Assembly (NCBI GenBank): GCA_020161965.1
Contig: JAIUNH010000015.1
Location: 1-18,790, forward strand
Length of the DNA: 18,790 bases
Origin: Pseudomonadota bacterium
GTDB taxonomy: Bacteria; Pseudomonadota; Alphaproteobacteria; CACIAM-22H2
Direction of reading: 5' to 3'
Position 1 is the first letter of the stretch, and each line of letters begins with the position of its first letter. Below are positions 12,983 through 18,790 of this stretch, in pieces. Both the position numbers and the translations under genes were made by a program. Under the pieces are notes generated by a model. That model made no database searches and had not been told where the DNA came from. It was given only the letters and a program-made list of their open reading frames with translations.

Positions 12983-14166
12983 GTCAGCACGCGCTTGGCC
13001 TCGGCCAATCCGGCGAAAAACAGATCGATATCCGCGTCCTCGCAATAAAGGGCGAGCGACGCGCGCGTCGTGCCCGCGAGATCGAATTTCGCGTGCAGCG
13101 GTTGCGCGCAATGATGCCCGCCGCGCAACGCCACGCCATGCCGATCCATGATCTGGCAGATATCGTGCGGATGCGCGTCCGCCAAATCGAACGACACGAC
13201 GGGCGCACGGCATTGCAAGCCTTGCGGCCCGATCACGGTCACGCCATCGACGGCGCGCAAGCCGTCGAGAAGGCGCCCGGTGAGGCGCAGCTCATGCGCC
13301 GCGATCGCCGCCCAATCGAGCGTAGCGAGCCACGCGCACGCCGCCCCCAAGCCGATCGCGCCGGAGATCGGCGGCGTGCCCGCTTCGAATTTCGCGGGCG
13401 CTTTGGCCGGCGTAAACCCTTGCGTGGTGACGCTCGCGATCATCTCGCCGCCGCCCAGAAACGGCGGCATCGCGTCGAGCAATTCGGCCTTCGCCCACAA
13501 CACACCTACGCCATGCGGCGCGAAGGTCTTGTGCCCGCTGAAAGCGTAGAAATCGACGCCGAGGGCGGGGATATCGACGGGCCCGTGCGGCGTACGCTGC
13601 GCGCCATCGAGCAGCACACGGGCGCCGACGCGCTTGGCTTCCGCCACGATCGCGGCCACGTCGAGCACGGCGCCGGTGACGTTCGACACATGCGCCAGCG
13701 CCACGAGTTTCGTGCGCGGCGAGAGCGTTTGAACGACAACACGGCCTTCGCCGTCGATCGGCAGGAAATTCACCTTCACGCCGCTGCGCGTCGCCAGCAT
13801 ATGCCAGGGCACGATATTGGAATGATGCTCGAGTTCGGAGACCGCGATCTCGTCGCCGGGTTTCAGCAACGTGCCAAACGAATGTGCTGCGAGATTGATG
13901 GCGCCCGTGCAGCCGCTGGTGAACACAATCTCGTCGGCCGAGACCGAGAGATACGCGGCGACCTGTTCGCGTGCTTTTGCATAAGCCTCGGTCGCTGCCT
14001 CGGCCAAGCGATGCACGCCACGCTTCACATTGGCGCGCGAATGGGTCTCGAACTTGCGCACGGCATCGAGAACGATGTCGGGCGTTTGCGCCGTTGCCCC
14101 GCTATCGAGATAGGCGATGCGCGGGCCCGGCCGGTTCAGCAGCGGGAAATGCCGGCGGAGCGTCAC
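12979..14166 (-). CDS. sufS: Cysteine desulfurase, SufS/NifS class II type
   Basis: A 395-aa class V aminotransferase-fold enzyme that removes sulfur from cysteine, with PLP as cofactor. The start is GTG at 14166, overlapping the preceding stop as GTGA. Motifs: YLDSGATAQTP at the N terminus, SELEHHSNIVPW (His114 over the cofactor), LLDGAQRTPHGPVD (Asp187, Gln190), the PLP lysine Lys213 in SGHKTFAPHG, and the catalytic Cys353 in RGGHHCAQPLH. The active-site sequence is the class II form partnered by SufE or SufU, and a SufU-type protein is encoded next. No sufBCD genes are here. The operon instead holds XdhC and molybdopterin genes, so it may supply the terminal sulfur ligand of the molybdenum cofactor, as NifS4 does with XdhC in Rhodobacter capsulatus. 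Confidence 0.93.
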   Translation of the reverse strand: MTLRRHFPLLNRPGPRIAYLDSGATAQTPDIVLDAVRKFETHSRANVKRGVHRLAEAATEAYAKAREQVAAYLSVSADEIVFTSGCTGAINLAAHSFGTLLKPGDEIAVSELEHHSNIVPWHMLATRSGVKVNFLPIDGEGRVVVQTLSPRTKLVALAHVSNVTGAVLDVAAIVAEAKRVGARVLLDGAQRTPHGPVDIPALGVDFYAFSGHKTFAPHGVGVLWAKAELLDAMPPFLGGGEMIASVTTQGFTPAKAPAKFEAGTPPISGAIGLGAACAWLATLDWAAIAAHELRLTGRLLDGLRAVDGVTVIGPQGLQCRAPVVSFDLADAHPHDICQIMDRHGVALRGGHHCAQPLHAKFDLAGTTRASLALYCEDADIDLFFAGLAEAKRVLT

Positions 14167-15770
14167 GCGAATTTCCCCCGCGCGGCGCGGAAGGCGGCCA
14201 AGGCTTCGGCGGTGTCGAGATCGACCAGCACGCCGTCATCCGGCATCGGCACTTCGCAGAGCATATCTTCGTGTTTGCGCATGACGACGCGCGCACCTTG
14301 ATCGCCGTCGAGGGCGAGGATCTCGGCGAAGTAATCGTGGCCCCACAAAACGGGATTGCCGCGCTTGCCGTCGAAGGCCGAAACGCAGATCGCGCGGCCT
14401 TCGATGGGCGAGAAGGCGGCGATCAGGCGATCGACATGCGCGGCCGTGACCAAGGGCATGTCGCCGAGCAGCACGACGGCACCGTCACAATCCTCGGGGA
14501 CTTGCGCGATGCCCGCGCGCACGGAGCTGGCGAGGCCCGACGCGAAATCCGGGTTCTCGACGATCGCGACATCCGCCGGCAACGCGGCTTTGGCGCGCGA
14601 AGCATCGTTGCCGACGACGACGATAGTCTGTGCTGCTTGTGAGTTTTTCGCGGCGGTGATCGCACGCGACAGCATCGTTTGCCCGTCGATCTCGACGAAC
14701 AGCTTGTTGGCGGGTGCCATGCGGCTGGATTTGCCGGCCGCGAGCACGATGGCGGCGATTTTCGGCGCTTTGGGCGCTTGTGCTTCGCCGGCGCGCGGGG
14801 TGGGGCGCGGGATTTCGGCGAGCAAACCGCCCACACCCATGCGCGCGATCGCATCGCGCCCGATGGGCAAACCCGCCGCATGGCGGCGCAGCACCCAATC
14901 GAAACCGTTGAGCTTGGGCGAACGCGCACAGCCGGGCAGGCCGATGACGCTAGCGTCGTCAAGCCGCGCGACCAGCAGAAGATTGCCGGGATCGACCGGC
15001 ATGCCGAAATGCTCGACCGTACCGCCCGCAATTTCGATCGCGGCGGGGATTGCGTCGCGCCGATCGACGACCGCCGAAGCGCCGATGACCAGGATCGGAT
15101 CGCAATCGGATACAGCGCGAAGTTCTTGCGCGATGGCGGCGGCATCGTGATCGCAGATGCGCGCGGTTTCCAGCGTCGCACCCAAGGCCGCGAGACGTTG
15201 GCGCGTCGCGTCTTCGGTCTTGTCGAGCACCGATTGTTTGGTGCCGGGCAGGCGCGTTTGGATCAGCGCGGCGCGCTTGGGCGTGAAGGGTACGAAGGTC
15301 ACGGCGTTCGCCGCGAGAGCGAGGCATTTCTCCAACGCGTCGCGTGGGGCGGCAAAGGGAATGATCTTAACCGTCGCCAACATCGTGCGCGGCTCGGCGA
15401 GGGCGAGATCGGCGAGTGTCGCCACGGTGATCGCCTCGTCGATCGCGTTGATCGCATCGATCTTGGCGGCATCGATGCGCACGAGGCCGGGCGCCTTGGC
15501 GAATAGATTGCAGCGCCCGGTGAACGGGGCCGCGACATCGATGCCATCGCCCGCCAGTGCTTTCGCCAAAGCATGCGCCGCGTCGTCCTCGGCCACATCG
15601 TTCGCGTCGAGCTTGGCGACGACGACCGATGCGATGCCCGCGTCGTTCAACGCGGCGATATCGGCCGCGTTGAGCTTACGCCCCTTGCGCAGCGACACCG
15701 ATCCCGCACGCACGCCATGGGCGAGGATCGCCCCTTCGGCTTGGGCGGGCGGGACGGGGCCGAAAAACAT
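14163..15770 (-). CDS. Fusion: molybdopterin-binding domain + MobA-like nucleotidyltransferase
   Basis: A 535-aa protein from ATG 15770, sharing one base with the preceding stop (TGATG). The frame is open to 16079, but that part overlaps the XdhC gene. Residues 1-330 match the MoeA/MogA-like molybdopterin-binding type, with LILVIGASAVVDRRDAIP-like sequence and FGMPVDPGN. Residues 337-535 are a nucleotidyltransferase of the MobA/MocA kind: IVLAAGKSSRM (342-351) binds the nucleotide, GDMPLV (about 436-441) is the metal site, and GKRGNPVLW follows. Proteins of this design are annotated as molybdopterin-binding/glycosyltransferase family 2. In molybdenum hydroxylase operons the expected job is CTP:molybdopterin cytidylyl transfer (MocA function), giving the MCD cofactor. 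Which nucleotide is used is not proven by the sequence. Confidence 0.88.
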   Translation of the reverse strand: MFFGPVPPAQAEGAILAHGVRAGSVSLRKGRKLNAADIAALNDAGIASVVVAKLDANDVAEDDAAHALAKALAGDGIDVAAPFTGRCNLFAKAPGLVRIDAAKIDAINAIDEAITVATLADLALAEPRTMLATVKIIPFAAPRDALEKCLALAANAVTFVPFTPKRAALIQTRLPGTKQSVLDKTEDATRQRLAALGATLETARICDHDAAAIAQELRAVSDCDPILVIGASAVVDRRDAIPAAIEIAGGTVEHFGMPVDPGNLLLVARLDDASVIGLPGCARSPKLNGFDWVLRRHAAGLPIGRDAIARMGVGGLLAEIPRPTPRAGEAQAPKAPKIAAIVLAAGKSSRMAPANKLFVEIDGQTMLSRAITAAKNSQAAQTIVVVGNDASRAKAALPADVAIVENPDFASGLASSVRAGIAQVPEDCDGAVVLLGDMPLVTAAHVDRLIAAFSPIEGRAICVSAFDGKRGNPVLWGHDYFAEILALDGDQGARVVMRKHEDMLCEVPMPDDGVLVDLDTAEALAAFRAARGKFA

Positions 15771-16462
15771 CAGGGTTTCCGGCGCGCCTGGACGATTTGC
15801 GCGACGATCGACACCGCAATTTCGGCCGGCGACAGTGCGCCGATATCGAGCCCGACGGGGCCGCGAATGCGCGCGAGCGCGGCATCGTCGTGGCCGAGCT
15901 CCTTGAGGCGCGCGAGGCGTGCCGCGTGCGTCTTCCGCGATCCCAGCGCGCCGATATAGAAGGCGGACGATTTCAACGCGGCGTCGAGGGCGGGATCGTC
16001 GATCTTCGGATCGTGCGTCAGCGTGACGATGGCGCTGCGCGTATCGGGCTTCAGCTCCGCCATCGCGTCGTCGGGCCATTCTGTCGAGACGGCGTAGTCT
16101 TCGAAACGTTGCGACGTGGCGAAGGCGCGGCGCGGGTCGATCAACGTCACGCCGAAACCCGCCATCGCGCCCATACGCGCGAGCGGATCGGCGATGTGCA
16201 CGGCACCCACGACGATCAAACGCGGCGGCGGATTATGGACCTGCACGAAGACGGGGCCGGCACCGGTTTGCAGCGTGCCGGATTCGTCGCGGGCCAGCAT
16301 GTCCTGCATGCCGATGATCATGTCGACGTCGAGGCACAGCGGGCCTTCGGTGCCGTCTTTGAAGATCAGCTTCTGCGCGCCGGAGCGCAAATTCGTGGCG
16401 AGCGCCACCGGCCGCTTGGCGCGGCGGGCATTCTGTAAGGCGTCGAGGATCGTGGTGTCCAT
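15770..16462 (-). CDS. xdhC: XdhC family protein with Rossmann domain
   Basis: A 230-aa protein from ATG 16462, 4 bases after the stop of the short XdhC gene. The first 75 residues are a reduced version of the XdhC N-domain (RRAKRPVALATNLRSG) without the SGGCIEG motif. The rest is the XdhC C-terminal Rossmann domain: RLIVVGAVHIADPLARMGA, FGVTLIDPR, VTLTHDPKIDDPAL, FYIGALGSRKTHAARLARL and IRGPVGLDIGALSPAEIAVSI. XdhC proteins bind the molybdenum cofactor, protect its sulfurated form and pass it to the apo-enzyme. With the short partner gene it probably makes up a two-part XdhC/CoxI system. It overlaps the next gene by one base. Confidence 0.92.
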   Translation of the reverse strand: MDTTILDALQNARRAKRPVALATNLRSGAQKLIFKDGTEGPLCLDVDMIIGMQDMLARDESGTLQTGAGPVFVQVHNPPPRLIVVGAVHIADPLARMGAMAGFGVTLIDPRRAFATSQRFEDYAVSTEWPDDAMAELKPDTRSAIVTLTHDPKIDDPALDAALKSSAFYIGALGSRKTHAARLARLKELGHDDAALARIRGPVGLDIGALSPAEIAVSIVAQIVQARRKP

Positions 16463-16466
16463 CGCG

Positions 16467-16781
16467 TCAGCCCAATTTCTCGACGAAGACTTGGACCTTG
16501 CCGCCGCAGGCGAGGCCGACTTCCCAGGCTTGCTCGTTCGTCACGCCGAAATCGAGCAGACGCGGCTTGCCGTCGCCGATCGCGGCGAGCGCTTCCTTGA
16601 TGACGGCCCCTTCGATGCAGCCGCCGGAGACGGAGCCGAGGAACTTGCCTTCGCCATCGACGGCGAGTTGCGAGCCGATCGGGCGGGGCGACGAGCCCCA
16701 GGTCGTCACCACCGTGGCGAGCGCCACATTGCGGCCTTCCTTGCGCCAAGCCTCGGCTTGGTCGAGAACATCTTCGGTCAT
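16467..16781 (-). CDS. Short XdhC/CoxI N-terminal-domain protein
   Basis: A 104-aa protein from ATG 16781, overlapping the CoxE-like stop as ATGA. It holds only the XdhC/CoxI N-terminal domain: ALATVVTTWGSSPRPIGSQLAV, GSVSGGCIEGAVIKEAL (with the conserved Cys), and FGVTNEQAWEVGLACGGKVQVFVEKL. This domain takes part in cofactor handling. The Rossmann domain normally fused to it is encoded by the next gene. The short-plus-long arrangement is common in alphaproteobacterial molybdenum hydroxylase operons, so it is not read as a broken gene. Confidence 0.9.
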   Translation of the reverse strand: MTEDVLDQAEAWRKEGRNVALATVVTTWGSSPRPIGSQLAVDGEGKFLGSVSGGCIEGAVIKEALAAIGDGKPRLLDFGVTNEQAWEVGLACGGKVQVFVEKLG

Positions 16782-17989
16782 GCGGCCATCCCTCGCCAAA
16801 CGTAACGGCCCCGCGTGCGCGGGGCTTCGCCCAGGGCTGCGACCAGCGCTTCGAGCGAGTCGAGATTATGGACCGGGCGGAACTCGTCGACATACGGCAG
16901 GATCGCCCGGATCCCCAAAGATTTGGGTTCGAAGCGCTCGTAGCGCAAGAGGGGGTTGAGCCAAACCAGGCGCCCGCAGGATTTGGCCAAACGCTCGGCC
17001 TCCACCGCCAAGCCGTCGCCGGCCTCGCGATCGAGCCCGTCCGTCACCAGCAGCACCGTGGGCGAGCGCGCCAGGCTGCGCCGCGACCAGCGCCAATTGA
17101 ATTCGCGCAAGCACGCACCGATGCGTGTCCCGCCCGACCAGTCCTCGACCAGCTCCGCGATTTTCGACAACGCCTTGTCGACGTCCTTCTGGCGCATCGC
17201 GCGGGTGACGTTGGTCAGGCGTGTGCCGAACAGGAAGACCTGCACGCGTGCGCGATCGGTCGCCAGCAGATGCAGGAAATGCAGCAGCATGCGCGCGTAG
17301 CGTTCCATCGAGCCCGAGATATCGAGCAACACGACCAAGGGCGGCTCCTCGACGCGCGGCGCCTTGAAAGCGAGGGTCGCCATATCGCCGCCCGAACGCA
17401 GCATCGCGCGGATCGTCGCGCGATGGTCGAGGCGTCGTCCGCGTTTGTCGGGGCGATGGCGGCGCGTGCGGCGCATGGGGAAGGGCGAGACGAGCCGCGC
17501 CATCGCGCGTTGGGCACGCGCGATCTCGTCGGCCGACATCTGCTCGAAATCCTTGTTTTGCAGCAACTCGCGGTCGGAGAACGTCATCGCCGCGTCGAAA
17601 CGCTCTTCGTCTTCCTGCTGTTCGGCGGCCGGCGGCGCGCGATCGACATTGTGGAATGCCTCGGCGACGCGACGCAGCGGTTCTTCCACCTCGCCCTTGT
17701 CGTCGCCGACGGCCGAGGGCGGCAGTAGCGTGCTCATCGCGCGTTCCAGTAATTTCGGATCGCGCCAGAACATGCGGAACGCTTGATCGAACACTTCGCG
17801 CTGGTCGCGGCGATTGACCAGCGTGGCGTGCAGGGACCAATAGAGATCGGATTTGCTGGCCACACCCGCCGCACCCACGGCGCGCACGGCTTCGATCGCG
17901 CGGCCGGGGCCCACGGGAATGCCGGTCGCGCGCAACAGCCGCGCGAAGCGCACGATGTTCTCGACCAGCGTGCCTTCGCCGTCGCTCAT
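16778..17989 (-). CDS. coxE: VWA-domain protein, CoxE-like
   Basis: A 403-aa protein from ATG 17989, overlapping the AAA ATPase stop as ATGA. The N-terminal 200 residues are helical (LVENIVRFARLLRATGIPVGPGR), with an acidic-then-basic linker (RRTRRHRPDKRGRRLD). The C-terminal VWA domain has an intact metal site (MIDAS): DISGSM (223-228), SGGTRIG, and LLVTDGLDRE. CoxE-type VWA proteins work with the CoxD-type AAA ATPase to build the metal centre of CO dehydrogenase or related molybdenum hydroxylases. The order ATPase, VWA, XdhC matches known cox clusters. It is cytoplasmic, with no signal peptide. Confidence 0.92.
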   Translation of the reverse strand: MSDGEGTLVENIVRFARLLRATGIPVGPGRAIEAVRAVGAAGVASKSDLYWSLHATLVNRRDQREVFDQAFRMFWRDPKLLERAMSTLLPPSAVGDDKGEVEEPLRRVAEAFHNVDRAPPAAEQQEDEERFDAAMTFSDRELLQNKDFEQMSADEIARAQRAMARLVSPFPMRRTRRHRPDKRGRRLDHRATIRAMLRSGGDMATLAFKAPRVEEPPLVVLLDISGSMERYARMLLHFLHLLATDRARVQVFLFGTRLTNVTRAMRQKDVDKALSKIAELVEDWSGGTRIGACLREFNWRWSRRSLARSPTVLLVTDGLDREAGDGLAVEAERLAKSCGRLVWLNPLLRYERFEPKSLGIRAILPYVDEFRPVHNLDSLEALVAALGEAPRTRGRYVWRGMAA

Positions 17990-18790
17990 GCGGCCGTTTC
18001 TTCCACCGCTTGCAGCAGCTTCATCGCGGTCGTACCGCGGATGCGCGCGATATCGTCCTGGTATTTGAGCAAGGCGCCCAGCGTATCGTCGATCGTCGCG
18101 GGATCGAGCGCGATACGATCGAGCGCCATCAATGCGTTGGTCCAGTCGAGCGTTTCGGCCACACCCGGCTGCTTGAAAAGCTCCTCGCCGCGTAGCTTCT
18201 GCACGAAGCCGACGACTTGGCGCGACAGCTTCTCACCCACGCCCGGACATTTGGCGCGCACGATCTGCAATTCGCGCGCGGCGTCGGGGAAATCGACCCA
18301 GGCGTAGAAGCAGCGGCGCTTCAACGCGTCGTGGATTTCGCGCGTGCGGTTGGACGTGACGATGGTCAGCGGCGGGGCGGGGGCCTTGACCGTGCCCAGT
18401 TCCGGGATCGTGACCTGCCAATCCGACAGGACTTCCAGCAGATAGGCTTCGAACGGCTCGTCGGCGCGGTCGAGTTCGTCGATCAGCAGCACCGGCGGGC
18501 CGGCGGGGTCGGGGGCCAGCGCTTCCAGCAGCGGACGGCGAATGAGGAAGCGTTCGGAGAAGATCTCGCTTTCCAGCGTCGTCTTGCTTTCCGCCCCCGC
18601 TTCGGCAAGGCGAATTTCCATCATCTGGCGCGGATAGTTCCACTCATAGACGGCGGCGGAAGCGTCCAAGCCTTCGTAGCATTGCAGGCGGATCAGCTTG
18701 CGGCCCAGGCTCGCGGCCAGAACCTTGGCGATCTCGGTCTTGCCGGTGCCGGGCTCGCCTTCCAGAAACAAGGGGCGGCCGAGCTTGAGC
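17986..18790 (-). CDS. coxD: MoxR-type AAA ATPase, CoxD-like (N terminus beyond window edge)
   Basis: 267 residues are visible and the frame runs open to the right edge, beginning LKLGRPLFLEGEPGTGKTE, so the first few dozen residues are missing. Walker A is GEPGTGKTE, Walker B is VLLIDELDRAD, and sensor 1 is TIVTSNRTREIHDALKRRCF with the arginine finger region RRCF. The lid domain ends with LLQAVEETAA. MoxR ATPases act as metal-centre chaperones with a VWA partner, which is encoded next and overlaps by 4 bases. In Oligotropha carboxidovorans, CoxD acts in assembling the CuSMo centre of CO dehydrogenase. Whether the target here is CO dehydrogenase or another hydroxylase cannot be told without the structural genes. 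Confidence 0.92.
   Translation of the reverse strand, partial: LKLGRPLFLEGEPGTGKTEIAKVLAASLGRKLIRLQCYEGLDASAAVYEWNYPRQMMEIRLAEAGAESKTTLESEIFSERFLIRRPLLEALAPDPAGPPVLLIDELDRADEPFEAYLLEVLSDWQVTIPELGTVKAPAPPLTIVTSNRTREIHDALKRRCFYAWVDFPDAARELQIVRAKCPGVGEKLSRQVVGFVQKLRGEELFKQPGVAETLDWTNALMALDRIALDPATIDDTLGALLKYQDDIARIRGTTAMKLLQAVEETAA

Noticed and set aside
15771..16079. N-terminal extension of the molybdopterin/nucleotidyltransferase fusion
   Set aside because: It is a second frame inside the XdhC gene; the true start at 15770 overlaps the XdhC stop, as the other genes in this operon do.
1..18790. CRISPR array or cas genes
   Set aside because: No evenly spaced repeat-spacer pattern of 24-40 bp repeats and no Cas-like protein was seen.

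Overview
The window looks like chromosome from a GC-rich alphaproteobacterium. This rests on the GC-rich coding style, the tightly overlapping cox-type molybdenum hydroxylase maturation genes and the general family content. I cannot name the genus from sequence alone. It has two blocks of host metabolic genes, separated by a mobile island of about 7.1 kb inserted in a tRNA-Glu gene.

Left host block (1-5272). On the minus strand lie a flavin-dependent oxidoreductase, a D-2-hydroxyacid dehydrogenase and, 2 bp further on, the N-terminal part of an ABC transporter permease that runs off the left edge. Divergent from these, on the plus strand, are a GMC-family flavin alcohol/choline dehydrogenase and a small two-helix membrane protein. 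The grouping of three redox enzymes with a transporter suggests uptake and oxidation of a small organic compound, but the substrate is not readable here.

Island (about 5320-12473). A 17-bp direct repeat marks the ends. One copy is the 3' end of an intact tRNA-Glu(UUC) gene (12457-12473) and the other is an isolated copy at 5320-5336. Just inside the left end is a tyrosine recombinase. Short repeats of the type TGTGGGGAA lie just inside both ends and are good candidates for integrase arm sites. In between are an ImmA/IrrE-like protein with an altered metal motif, a 63-aa protein followed by a clear terminator, a three-gene minus-strand cluster (102-aa protein, 163-aa protein, ParB-like protein), a serine resolvase with candidate recombination sites on both sides, a 76-aa ORF, a hairpin-rich non-coding stretch (11199-11492), and a 275-aa membrane protein. 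I see no phage structural genes and no conjugation genes.

Right host block (12457-18790, minus strand). After the tRNA, and transcribed toward it, is one compact operon: MoxR-type AAA ATPase (CoxD-like, cut by the right edge), VWA protein (CoxE-like), short XdhC/CoxI N-domain protein, XdhC Rossmann-domain protein, a fusion of a molybdopterin-binding domain with a MobA-like nucleotidyltransferase, a SufS-type cysteine desulfurase and a SufU-type scaffold protein. Adjacent genes overlap by 1-4 bases or are 4 bases apart. Together they fit maturation of a molybdenum hydroxylase (xanthine dehydrogenase/CO dehydrogenase family): cytidylylation and sulfuration of the cofactor, and its insertion with help from the AAA/VWA pair. 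The structural subunits of such an enzyme are not in the window.
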